From NCBI GenBank assembly GCA_964620045.1, contig CAZUJL010000027.1, positions 1 to 53,378 on the forward strand: a DNA stretch of 53,378 nt, read 5' to 3'. Both the position numbers and the translations under genes were made by a program. Positions 1-8,115 of the stretch are shown piece by piece; the stretch's first letter is position 1, and every line of letters starts with the position of its first letter. Below the pieces are notes generated by a model, which searched no databases, had not been told where the DNA came from, and was given only the letters and a program-made list of their open reading frames with translations. Origin of the DNA: VFKU01 sp964620045 (GTDB lineage Bacteria; Hydrogenedentota; Hydrogenedentia; Hydrogenedentales; GCA-2746185).

Positions 1-939
1 GGCAATCCCATACACGCGACGAAGCTCGCCGTGGGTATCCAGAAGAATAATGCGCTCATCGCCGGCGCCCGGCGTGCGCAACGTGGACCGCAACACATAC
101 GGAGCGGCGCCCAAGGCCTGTTGTGCTTCGCCCACGCGCTCGAGGTGGCGCGGCGCAACAATGACGCGCAAGCAGGGAAACTCGCCGCGCAACGCACGCC
201 AGCAGGACGCCGCCAGGGTCTCGTCTCCCGGATGCGTGCTGCCGAAAATCACAACCGGCGCCGCGGGCGCGATACCCAGCGAGGCACGCAACGCGCCTCG
301 CTCGGCCTCGGAGAGCTTGGGAGGCGTGGCATCATATTTGATATTGCCCGTGACTCGAATGCGCTGAGGCTGAACCCCTAACGCCGCAAGGCGCTCGGCG
401 TAGACCTGCGACTGCATCCCGGCGGCCGCCATGGGCCGCAACACCGCGCGCCACAAAGACCGGGTCCGCGCATAGCTGCGTGCGTGCGCATCGCTCAGAC
501 GCCCGCTGACCATCGCCACAGGCACACCCGCCGCGTGGGCATGCGCCAGCACACCGGGCCACAGCTCCGTCTCCACGAGCACCAGCGCCGACGGACGGAC
601 ACGCGAAAAAAATCCCGAAACGGTCAAGGAGTGATCCAGCGGAAACCAGGTGACCGGAACCGGCGACCGATCCCGCGCAAGCGCATGCCCCGTTCGCGTG
701 GAGACCGTGAGCAGGAGCCCGCGGCCGGCATACCGAGACTGCAGCGCCTGCAGTAGCGGCAGCGCCGTCGTCACCTCGCCCACGCTGCAGGCGTGCACCC
801 AAATGGGGTCAGGCCCCAACGCCGGCACCGTCGGCCGGAACCGCCCAAGCTGTGCGCGTCGCCCGCCGTGTACGGCCAGCCAGGCCGCCGCCAAGGGCGC
901 GGCCGGCCAGAGGGCAGCGCGATAGGCCTCAAGCCCCAC
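1..939 (-). CDS. waaA: 3-deoxy-D-manno-octulosonic acid (Kdo) transferase, 3' end beyond window
   Basis: This enzyme transfers Kdo from CMP-Kdo to lipid A precursors at the inner face of the inner membrane, the first step of LPS core assembly. The frame is open to the left edge (313 codons seen; the family is about 420). Conserved family segments are visible: WVHACSVGEV with the catalytic Glu at about residue 54, VETELWP, GNIKYD, and GSTHPGDE early in the C-terminal GT-B half. A hydrophobic N-terminal stretch (residues 5-20) fits the membrane anchor. The start is uncertain. No ATG exists between the pilQ stop at 1027 and the conserved core, and the frame runs back to that stop. GTG at 939 is the only start that keeps the anchor, and it lacks a clear Shine-Dalgarno. 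It lies about 87 nt behind pilQ on the same strand and may be cotranscribed. The function call is secure; the start is not. Confidence 0.88.
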   Translation of the reverse strand, partial: MGLEAYRAALWPAAPLAAAWLAVHGGRRAQLGRFRPTVPALGPDPIWVHACSVGEVTTALPLLQALQSRYAGRGLLLTVSTRTGHALARDRSPVPVTWFPLDHSLTVSGFFSRVRPSALVLVETELWPGVLAHAHAAGVPVAMVSGRLSDAHARSYARTRSLWRAVLRPMAAAGMQSQVYAERLAALGVQPQRIRVTGNIKYDATPPKLSEAERGALRASLGIAPAAPVVIFGSTHPGDETLAASCWRALRGEFPCLRVIVAPRHLERVGEAQQALGAAPYVLRSTLRTPGAGDERIILLDTHGELRRVYGIA

Positions 940-1026
940 ACGCTCAATAAACGGCGGCGGCCAGCCCTGGGAGGGGCCGGCCGCCGGAATGCCTGCTATG
1001 GAATCGCGATTCTGCGTCGCCTGATC

Positions 1027-4002
1027 CTACAACTGAGGTTCGAAGTAGCGTGCGCCGGACGGATCGATAATCGTCGGCGTCACGAAAATCAGAAGGCTCG
1101 ACTGGCTCACTTCACGCGACTTGCCGCGGAAGAAGAACCCAAGGACCGGGATATCGCCAAGGTACGGAATCTTCGATTCGTTCTTCGTGGTGCGATCGGT
1201 AATCAAGCCGCCGAGCACCAGCGTGTCGCCGTCGGATACCACGACGTTGGTCCACACCGACTGCGTGCGCACGGTCGGATAGGTCAATGTGTTTTCCGAC
1301 TCCGACCCGTTGATGGTCGTGCTGAACGTGAACTGCTTCTCGACGCCCGTCTTGTCGGTCACCTGCGGGTTCAGCCACAGACGCACCTGATCGCCCGCGA
1401 TGTACGGCGTCACCGAAAGCGTATATCCGAAGATGAACGATTCGATGATCGGCGACTGGAACAAGTTCTGCAGCGGCGGCGAACCATCCGTGCCGGAATC
1501 CGTTACGAACGACACCGTCTGGAACAAGCCAACCTGGAAGTACTCTTCCGTGATGTCGGCAATGACCGCCGGCTTCTGGTTCATCGTGGTCACGCGCGGC
1601 GAACTGAGCACTTCAGTTTCACCAAGCTGATCCAGGAATTCAAAGGTCACGCCGATACCGGTGCCGTTGGCGTTGTCGATGATCGACCACCCAATCGACG
1701 CGCCATTCGGACCGGGGCTAAACGCCATGCCGGCGATGTCCACCAAGCTGGAGATGAAATCGAACGGCCCCTGCGTGCTGCCGTCCGAGGGATCGATATT
1801 CGGCGGAAGCGGACCGTTGGGTGTGTCAACATCCGGAAGGTTGTCCGGATTCGGCGGGTTACGCGGATCCTGGAAAATCGTACCGTCGTCGGTATCGCCC
1901 GCGGTCCAGTTGAAGCCGATTTTGTCGGTATCGCCAATCGACAGGTTCACAAACTTCGCTTCAATTGATACCTGGCTCGGCCGAATGTCGAAGTCCTTCA
2001 ACAAGGCCGCGATGCGTTTGTGATTGGCCGGTGTCTGATGAACCACAAGCTGGTTCGTCAGCAGGTTGTAGCGCATGTACGAGAGCAGGCGCTGCGTGAC
2101 CGGTTCAATGACCGGCGGAACGAGGCTGCGCAGCATCTGAATGGCCGTGGATTCACCAAAGAACCCTTCCGAGAATCCAAGACCCGGTCCAGGCCCGCCG
2201 ATGAACTGGCCGCCTTGGCCACCTTGGCCGCCGCCACCGAAACCACCCTGGCCACCGCCGCCGCCCTGACCCTGACGGCCGCCGCCGAATCCACCACCAC
2301 CACCGCCACCCGCTTGATCAAACGGGTTCGGGAATTCACCGACTTCATCGTCGTCCACCGAGTCAAACAACTCGGAGATATTCGTAAATCCAGACGAGCC
2401 GCCGCTCTGACCGCCGCCTTGGCCGCCACCGCCGCCGCCACGGCCACCACCCGCGCCGCCGCCAGCACCACCACCCGCGCCGCCGCCAGCGCCACCACCG
2501 GCACCGCCGCCAGCACCACCACCCGCGCCGCCTCCATCGCCACCTCCGGCACCGCCGCCAGCACCACCACCGGCGCCGCCAGCACCACCGCCCTGACCAC
2601 CCTGACCGCCGCCACCACTGGACTGAACACTGAACCGGCGGCCTACGCCACCTTCGTTCGTCAACACAAGCTTGAACAAGGTCTCGGCGCCGGCGTTCTC
2701 GAGGATATAGATTCGCGTTTCGAGATCTTCAAATGCCTCGGTGCGGATGTTCTCCGAGGTGCTGATCCAAATGTAGTTCCCTTGAACGGAGAAATCGAGA
2801 TTGAGCGGATGAAGAATCGCCTTGAGCGCTTCGCGCAGCGAAACGTCTTTGAGGTTGATGTACTGAACCATGCCGTCGGTGACCAGTTCGCCACCCAATT
2901 GCTGGTTCTGCTGGTTAGGACCACCCGCGCCGCCGCCAGACAAACCCGCCAGGCCGCGCTGACCGCCCTGCTGCTGGCGCGCACGCGCCGCCGCGCCGCC
3001 ACCCTGCTGCGGACGTGCACCGGCTTGCGCACCCGCGGGCGGCGCACCCGGCTGATTGCCGGCGCGAAGGCGCGCGGCGTCTTCGGCGGACAACACCGCG
3101 CGGTTGTCGACGACGATATTGACTTCATAGATTTCGTTCACGAACTCGAGGATTTCGCTAAGGTGCACTTCCTCGAACTGAACGGTGATCGGGCTATCCA
3201 GAATTTCATCGACGCGCGAACGCACCGCGATCTCCGGCGCGCGCTCATCCACGCGCGGCACGTCAATGCGCGGGTTCTTGATGCCTGTCGAGTCCGCGCC
3301 ATTGGGAAGCCGCTTCATCTTCTCGATTTGCGTGCGGATATTGCCGATTTCTTCCCGGACCTTGCCCTGCTCTTCCTTGATGGTCTCTTCGTATCGACCC
3401 ATCGTGGCCGTGTGCAGGCCCTTTTTGGCGCGCATGTTGTCCGGCGCGATCAAGAGCACTTGTTCAAAGTATTCGACGGCTTCCTCATAGAAGCCATATT
3501 CGAGATAGCTCTCGCCGAGCTCCACCAATTCACGCACGCGCTGAATCTTGAACTCTTCGGCGGAAAGCTGCGGCGACTCATCGGGTACGCCGAGCGCTTC
3601 GGGATCGAAAGATTCAAACTGCGGCCGCGCGGTCGGATCGACGCCCGTGGAGGTAATGTTTACTTGCGTTTGCGCATCATCGCGAAATTTCTTGGCATCT
3701 TCGTAATCAGGATCGAGAGCGAGCGCGCGATTAAACTCGTCCAGCGCTTCGCGGAAATTTCCCTGACGATAAAGTGTTACGCCCATGCGGTAATGTTCTT
3801 GCGCTTCGGAGATCACCGTGCCCGTCGTTCCGGCGGACGCTTGTGCCGGAGCAGGCTCCACTTGCACGGGCTCGATTGGAGCGACTGGCGCAGCCGGTTC
3901 CTGCGCAAATACAAACGGCGTGAAGAGTGCCAGCGCCACGCCGCACGAGAAGCACACTGTAGTGCCGGTGGCTCTCGTTAACCCGGGAAACTTCATACCC
4001 AT
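1027..4002 (-). CDS. pilQ: PilQ-like secretin with N-terminal TPRs and glycine-rich insert
   Basis: Outer-membrane secretin channel of the type IV pilus-like system, 991 aa. In order: signal peptide (1-33, ending VFA-QE); two TPR-like units (about 64-107 and 155-198); a charged coiled-coil (203-232); a first STN/N0-like piece (270-304); a Gln/Ala/Gly linker (310-370); a second STN-like piece (370-415); two glycine-rich stretches (462-539 and 564-609); and the secretin domain (about 670-985). The latter contains the late-secretin signature PYLGDIPVLGFFFRG followed by LLIFVTPTI. The ATG at 4002 has a GGAGGGAG Shine-Dalgarno. TPRs in place of AMIN domains, and the long Gly blocks, are atypical for PilQ. 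It is last in the pilMN-O-P-Q series and has its own candidate promoter in the preceding gap. A different secretin (GspD) serves the T2SS at 39840, so this one is assigned to the pilus machine by position. Confidence 0.9.
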   Translation of the reverse strand: MGMKFPGLTRATGTTVCFSCGVALALFTPFVFAQEPAAPVAPIEPVQVEPAPAQASAGTTGTVISEAQEHYRMGVTLYRQGNFREALDEFNRALALDPDYEDAKKFRDDAQTQVNITSTGVDPTARPQFESFDPEALGVPDESPQLSAEEFKIQRVRELVELGESYLEYGFYEEAVEYFEQVLLIAPDNMRAKKGLHTATMGRYEETIKEEQGKVREEIGNIRTQIEKMKRLPNGADSTGIKNPRIDVPRVDERAPEIAVRSRVDEILDSPITVQFEEVHLSEILEFVNEIYEVNIVVDNRAVLSAEDAARLRAGNQPGAPPAGAQAGARPQQGGGAAARARQQQGGQRGLAGLSGGGAGGPNQQNQQLGGELVTDGMVQYINLKDVSLREALKAILHPLNLDFSVQGNYIWISTSENIRTEAFEDLETRIYILENAGAETLFKLVLTNEGGVGRRFSVQSSGGGGQGGQGGGAGGAGGGAGGGAGGGDGGGAGGGAGGGAGGGAGGGAGGGAGGGAGGGRGGGGGGQGGGQSGGSSGFTNISELFDSVDDDEVGEFPNPFDQAGGGGGGGFGGGRQGQGGGGGQGGFGGGGQGGQGGQFIGGPGPGLGFSEGFFGESTAIQMLRSLVPPVIEPVTQRLLSYMRYNLLTNQLVVHQTPANHKRIAALLKDFDIRPSQVSIEAKFVNLSIGDTDKIGFNWTAGDTDDGTIFQDPRNPPNPDNLPDVDTPNGPLPPNIDPSDGSTQGPFDFISSLVDIAGMAFSPGPNGASIGWSIIDNANGTGIGVTFEFLDQLGETEVLSSPRVTTMNQKPAVIADITEEYFQVGLFQTVSFVTDSGTDGSPPLQNLFQSPIIESFIFGYTLSVTPYIAGDQVRLWLNPQVTDKTGVEKQFTFSTTINGSESENTLTYPTVRTQSVWTNVVVSDGDTLVLGGLITDRTTKNESKIPYLGDIPVLGFFFRGKSREVSQSSLLIFVTPTIIDPSGARYFEPQL
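2385..2619 (-). repeat. Gly/Ala-coding minisatellite inside the pilQ-like gene
   Basis: The DNA here is made of degenerate 12-nt-scale units coding Gly-Gly-Gly-Ala (on the plus strand, runs of gccgccgccagcaccacc type). The tract encodes residues about 462-539 of the secretin and is followed, after about 25 ordinary residues, by a second shorter Gly-rich tract (564-609). The units are imperfect but in phase with the codons, so slippage would change linker length without shifting the frame. Confidence 0.85.
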
Positions 4003-4130
4003 GGACGCGCTCCCTCCTCATCCGCACGCGCACTTGCCGACAATAATCCGCGGCAAGAACTGAATTCGTCACAGATATCCCGTGACGACCCTTGAACCCG
4101 TAGACACGCTCTTAGGCATTGTGCCGTAAG

Positions 4131-4159
4131 AGTTTAGCCCATTCCAAGCATTTCATCAA
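4131..4159 (-). promoter_or_regulatory. candidate sigma70 promoter for the pilQ-like gene
   Basis: On the minus strand TTGATG (4159-4154) is separated by 17 nt from TAAACT (4136-4131). It lies in the 215-nt gap between the pilP-like stop and the pilQ start, leaving a leader of about 120 nt. This would let the secretin be expressed apart from pilMNOP. The rest of the gap shows no coding frame and no convincing terminator. Confidence 0.45.
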
Positions 4160-4217
4160 CCGCTAAATCTGCTAACGGCCACCGGTTATGCAAAAACGAC
4201 CCCGCCCGGCCGGTGAC

Positions 4218-4730
4218 CTACTGCTGTTGCTCCTTGCACAATTTAAGGTTGCGCTGTGCCCGATCTGAGAATATTGTCACGCATCCACCCGCCGAGTCGA
4301 TCTCCATCAGCGTGTATTGCTCAAACGGCTCGTCCACCTGATACCAGCTCGTCCGGCTCGCCGTCTTGATGCGGGCGCGCCACGTACCGTTCACCTCTTT
4401 GAGGTCGACCAGCGAAATGTCCAGTTGCTCGGGCCCGTTTTGGTTCTCACCGGTAGTGCGATTGCCCGTCTCGGGAAGCCACGTCCATATGTTCCGGCGC
4501 CACAGGCGTGACCAGTCGTCCGTAAGTTCAGGCGGCGGCGGAGACGGCGGGACGCCCGGGCCACCTTCAGGCGGATTGGGTCCTGCGGGACTGAAATTCG
4601 GGCCCGTCGTGATGGGCGGCGGATTGAGGACCTGGTAGACGCGAAACACAAGAATCGCGACCATGACAGCAAGGACCATGCGCTCTTTATTGAGCCACAG
4701 CCAATTGCCTATTTTTCGAAGCCAGTTCAC
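4218..4730 (-). CDS. PilP-position membrane protein, proline-rich
   Basis: A 170-aa inner-membrane protein. It has a short cytoplasmic N-terminus, one membrane segment (residues about 18-35), a Pro/Gly-rich spacer (36-69) and a small periplasmic domain with two cysteines near the C-terminus. In pilus loci the gene between pilO and pilQ is normally pilP, a lipoprotein with a proline-rich linker and a beta-domain that contacts the secretin. Here the lipobox is replaced by a membrane helix, but the linker-plus-small-domain plan is the same. I infer a PilP/GspC-like connector from position and architecture; sequence identity to PilP is not evident by eye. It starts at GTG 4730 with a weak ribosome site, 66 nt after the pilO-like gene. 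Confidence 0.6.
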   Translation of the reverse strand: MNWLRKIGNWLWLNKERMVLAVMVAILVFRVYQVLNPPPITTGPNFSPAGPNPPEGGPGVPPSPPPPELTDDWSRLWRRNIWTWLPETGNRTTGENQNGPEQLDISLVDLKEVNGTWRARIKTASRTSWYQVDEPFEQYTLMEIDSAGGCVTIFSDRAQRNLKLCKEQQQ

Positions 4731-4796
4731 CTGGACATATCACCGGGTTGAGGACTGATCAACATGCTTGTGGAAATCCAGGCGTATCTCGGTTGA

Positions 4797-5741
4797 TTAG
4801 AATGGAAGCCATTTTCTGCGGAATTGCTGCCATTTCGTTGGGCCTTGGGCGGCATCGTCCGCATCGCGCGGCTGGCTGCTGCGGCGCCCACCGAACAGCG
4901 TGGTCAACGCCTGGCTATCCGCCCCACCCCCGGCCACACCGGCCTGACCTGTATCGGAAATCTTCTTCGACGGCTCAAACGCTGCCTGTGTCAACACCAT
5001 GTCCACCGACAACAACGGATTCGGATCGCGCAGGTTCGTATTGGCAATGCGCAATTCATCCACCTTAAAAAAGCGGTCCGACTGCGAGAGCCGATCCAGA
5101 AACTTGACCAACGGCTCCGCCGTCGTCTTCATCGTAATTCCCGTCACCCGCTTGTGAATCACACCGCTCCGGGTCTTCACGTCTTCCTGGGGCCAAATGC
5201 GAAGCGGCTCGACCGAAGTGGGGCCGGCATCGATGATCATGCGGCTGAGCGCGGCGCAGTAGTCGTAGGTCTCGAAATGCTTCTTGATCTCGTCGCGCTT
5301 GGGGTTGGTCCCCTCGCCATAGAAAGTGGCCGCGGGCACGCCACAACCGATATCGGCAATCTGAACGTCCTTGCTCTGCGCGTACTCTTCCAAACGCTGT
5401 ATCCGCTTGGGAAGTTCGTTTCGGTAGTAAATTTTCGGAATCACTTCCTCCGGAATTTCAACCGGCTCAACCAGCGTGCCGAGCGTGAAAAAACGCGAGC
5501 GGCCATCGACGGCTTCCGCCCACGGCTGTGTCGCCTGACGCCACTGATCCACAACCATCTGCGGCTGTGTATGGGTAAATGTATCCTGCATGATCTTGAT
5601 GCGCGCCTCGAGCTGCGCCACCTGCGCAGTGTGTTCACCGAGCGCCTTCATCTTTTCCTTCACGTACAGTTCATACACGGCGTACGTGCCGGCGATGCTG
5701 GCGATCAACAATATCGTGAGAAGGACAACGCTTTTTTTCAT
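4797..5741 (-). CDS. pilO: PilO-like inner-membrane alignment protein
   Basis: A 314-aa bitopic protein: one N-terminal membrane helix (residues 4-24), a coiled-coil-prone stretch (about 30-60), and a periplasmic alpha/beta region containing a segment (about residues 195-240) that fits the ferredoxin-like fold of PilO/GspM. PilO pairs with PilN in the periplasm to link the cytoplasmic PilM ring to PilP and the secretin. Its place directly after the pilM-pilN fusion (38 nt gap) and before the pilP-position gene supports the call. It is longer than typical PilO (about 210 aa); the extra length lies in the middle and in a low-complexity C-terminal tail. The ATG at 5741 is the only plausible start. 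Confidence 0.72.
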   Translation of the reverse strand: MKKSVVLLTILLIASIAGTYAVYELYVKEKMKALGEHTAQVAQLEARIKIMQDTFTHTQPQMVVDQWRQATQPWAEAVDGRSRFFTLGTLVEPVEIPEEVIPKIYYRNELPKRIQRLEEYAQSKDVQIADIGCGVPAATFYGEGTNPKRDEIKKHFETYDYCAALSRMIIDAGPTSVEPLRIWPQEDVKTRSGVIHKRVTGITMKTTAEPLVKFLDRLSQSDRFFKVDELRIANTNLRDPNPLLSVDMVLTQAAFEPSKKISDTGQAGVAGGGADSQALTTLFGGRRSSQPRDADDAAQGPTKWQQFRRKWLPF

Positions 5742-5779
5742 AAGTCACCGGAGGTCGCCGTTCCTCGATGCAGAACGGA

Positions 5780-7861
5780 TTAGTCTCCCTCCCTCACAAC
5801 AGGCTTGCCGACAAACTGCACGTCCACATGAAATTGCACAATCATCTCGCCCGTGCCCGCGGACTGATTGGATTTACTGGGCGCAGCCGGAGCCGCCACG
5901 GAAAAGTCGGCAAGGCCGCGAGACCCACCACTGTCGTTGTCGCCGCCGCGCCCGCCGCGGTTCGAACTCGCGCGCGAAGCACCGGGTATCGAGGCTTTCG
6001 CGCTATCCAACGCCGCGGCGTCAACCGGGTTAAGGTATTCCACATTCGAGTACACGTCTACAAAAAGCGGGTTGGATTTAAGGTTCTCAACGAATTCCGC
6101 AACCTTTTTCTCGGAAGCCGCGTAGCCTACGATCGATATTCCATTCGGATCAACCACGGCATGCGGAGCCGTGCCGCCAAAAATCGATAGCTGCGCACCG
6201 CCGCCCGAGCGGCCTCCGCCACCACCACCACCGACGCCACCGCCCGACGCCGCCAACGCCGCCAACCCACGACCGCCGGCACCAGCCGCCGGGGCTGCCG
6301 GCGCAGCAGCGGGTGCTGCAGCCGCGGTCGCCGCCGGGGCCGTAACACCTTCCTTGGTGCGCCACGCCGCCGGTCCGGTATTGCCGGGACCGCCAAGCAC
6401 AATCGTCTCCGTGAGGCTGATGCCGAAGCCGTTCCCGGCAGGCCACGCCTCGCTGATGGCCTTGAGGTACGGCAACCAGAAATTACGATACTTCTTCATG
6501 TCGTCAAGCTGGAAGACGTCGTCGCGGAACTTCTGAACGTCGGCCGTCACAATCTGCAATTCATCTTCAAACTCGGAGCGCGCCTGCGGGTCGCCCACCA
6601 GCGAGGCATCGTAAGACGCGAGCACGTCGTTCAACATGCGGATGCGTTGCTGAACTTGTTTGTCCTTCTCCGCCGTCACCGGAATGATCGATGCCAGGAT
6701 CAGGTACATCGTCGCCAGCGACAACACCCAGTAGAAAACCTGTTCCTTGCGGCGCGCGATTTCACGCACGCGCGGCGGAATCAGATTGATCTGGATCGGC
6801 ACGTTCTGGCAGCACCGCAGCGCAAGCCCCAGCGCGACACACGCCTGCTCCGGGTGCTCGCTCGCTTCGTTCGCCTTGGGCGAAATCGCCAGACCCGCGA
6901 GCGGCTGTGCAATGCGCACTTCAATGCCGAGCGAACGGTGCAGATACGGAATGATATTGCGCAGGCACGCGCCGCCGCCCGTCACCACCACGCGCTGCAC
7001 GGGCCCGCCGCCCGGCTGCGAGCGGAAATACGCAAACGACCGGTTAATCTCGGAAACAAGCCGGCCCAGCACGCGCCCAATCACTTCGCCGCCGCGGCCG
7101 TCGCGCTGCGGATCGCCCGTGGGGGCAAAACCTTTCTCGCGCTTGAGCTTCTCTGCTTCCTCGAAACTCATGTTGAAATTCGACGCGATGCCCGTGGTCA
7201 CGTCGTTCCCGCCCACGTGCAGGCTGCGCGTGAATCGGAACTGGTTGTCTTTCTGAATCACGATGTCGGTCGTCGTGGCGCCCATGTCGATCAGCGCGAC
7301 ACATTGGCCGTCGTCGCCAAACTCGCCGGTTTGCTTGAGCCAGTTGTACGCCGCGATCGGCGCAACGTCCACGATGTCGATCGAGCGCTTGACCTTGCGC
7401 AGAATCTCGAGTTGCTTCTCGACGACGTCGACCTTGATCGCCGCCATCATCACGTCGTAGCCGCCGGCCTCGGTGCGGCCGAGCACTTGATAGTCGAGCG
7501 CGATCTGATCGAGCGCGAAGGGAATCTGCTGCTGGATTTCGTAACGAACGATCTGCGTGACTTTGTATTCAGGAACCGGAGGGAGCGGACGATTGCGCGT
7601 GAACACCGATTGGCCCGGCACCGCCACCACCGTGCGGCGGCTGCGGATTTTCGCCTCCTTCAGCAATTGCTGAAGAATGTCCCGGCGACGCTCGGCCTTG
7701 TCTTCGTCGTCCATGGCGGGATCAATGTTGAGTTCCCGCTGGTAGTACCGAGAGAGTTGATAGCCTTCCTTGGTGGGGCTCAGCTCGGCGAGCCGAATCG
7801 CGCTCGTACCGATGTCCAACACCAGACGCTTCGCCCGACGAGCTCGTCGCAGTCGTGCCAT
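5780..7861 (-). CDS. pilM: PilM-PilN fusion protein
   Basis: A single 693-aa frame joins two proteins that are usually separate. Residues 12-355 are PilM, an actin-like ATPase of the pilus inner-membrane platform. DIGTSAIRLAEL, IDMGATTTDIVI and VVTGGGACL are the phosphate-binding motifs of that fold. At 358-364 comes INLIPPR, the start motif of PilN that normally binds the PilM groove. It is followed by a membrane helix (375-394), a coiled coil, an Ala/Gly-rich insert (about 506-557) and a ferredoxin-like periplasmic end. The ATG at 7861 is preferred over an in-frame GTG at 7879 because GGAGG sits 9 nt before it. Cotranscribed with the pilO-like gene, and preceded by a good promoter. No frameshift or assembly break is visible at the junction. 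Confidence 0.9.
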   Translation of the reverse strand: MARLRRARRAKRLVLDIGTSAIRLAELSPTKEGYQLSRYYQRELNIDPAMDDEDKAERRRDILQQLLKEAKIRSRRTVVAVPGQSVFTRNRPLPPVPEYKVTQIVRYEIQQQIPFALDQIALDYQVLGRTEAGGYDVMMAAIKVDVVEKQLEILRKVKRSIDIVDVAPIAAYNWLKQTGEFGDDGQCVALIDMGATTTDIVIQKDNQFRFTRSLHVGGNDVTTGIASNFNMSFEEAEKLKREKGFAPTGDPQRDGRGGEVIGRVLGRLVSEINRSFAYFRSQPGGGPVQRVVVTGGGACLRNIIPYLHRSLGIEVRIAQPLAGLAISPKANEASEHPEQACVALGLALRCCQNVPIQINLIPPRVREIARRKEQVFYWVLSLATMYLILASIIPVTAEKDKQVQQRIRMLNDVLASYDASLVGDPQARSEFEDELQIVTADVQKFRDDVFQLDDMKKYRNFWLPYLKAISEAWPAGNGFGISLTETIVLGGPGNTGPAAWRTKEGVTAPAATAAAAPAAAPAAPAAGAGGRGLAALAASGGGVGGGGGGGRSGGGAQLSIFGGTAPHAVVDPNGISIVGYAASEKKVAEFVENLKSNPLFVDVYSNVEYLNPVDAAALDSAKASIPGASRASSNRGGRGGDNDSGGSRGLADFSVAAPAAPSKSNQSAGTGEMIVQFHVDVQFVGKPVVREGD

Positions 7862-8011
7862 GTTGCAGCGCCTCCGCACTCGTTAAGAACCGTGTTCGAG
7901 TGCATTCTAGTAAACAATTCGCTGAAAAGGAATGACGCTTTGATTAAATGCTTAAACTAATTAAAATGAAATCGGCGTCTGCACTGACAACATTGTAAAT
8001 CCTTATGAATT

Positions 8012-8040
8012 AGTCTAGTACACCGCAGGCCGCTTGTCAA
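8012..8040 (-). promoter_or_regulatory. sigma70 promoter for the pilMN operon
   Basis: On the minus strand TTGACA (8040-8035), a perfect -35, is followed after exactly 17 nt by TAGACT (8017-8012). The start point would be near 8005, giving a leader of about 145 nt before the pilMN ATG. The 254-nt gap to the PEGA lipoprotein gene holds no other coding frame. This promoter splits the pilus genes into at least two transcripts. Confidence 0.65.
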
Positions 8041-8115
8041 GGATGCTGTTTTTCTTGGCAAGAGTTTCCCCTGCAATCACTTCCGCGCGGTCACCCTTCC
8101 GTGACCTGAACCACC

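Noticed and set aside
332..802. A 156-codon minus-strand frame inside the waaA region
   Set aside because: It is in the wrong frame; the frame carrying WVHACSVGEV and GNIKYD is the real gene and runs off the left edge.
2020..3981. Plus-strand open frame rich in Thr/Ala opposite the secretin
   Set aside because: Its Thr/Ala repeats are simply the antisense reading of the Gly/Ala minisatellite; the minus-strand secretin is certain.
4160..4217. Possible terminator after the pilP-like gene (GGTCACCGG...CCGGTGGCC)
   Set aside because: The stem is imperfect with a 24-nt loop, and the T-run lies inside the loop rather than after the stem.
7862..7879. Alternative upstream GTG start for pilM-pilN
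   Set aside because: The GGAGG sequence inside this stretch is the ribosome site for the ATG at 7861, so it is unlikely to be translated.
8041..8115. GGTCAC-GGAAGG-GTGACC hairpin after the PEGA lipoprotein gene
   Set aside because: A 6-bp stem with no T-run directly after it; too weak to call a terminator.
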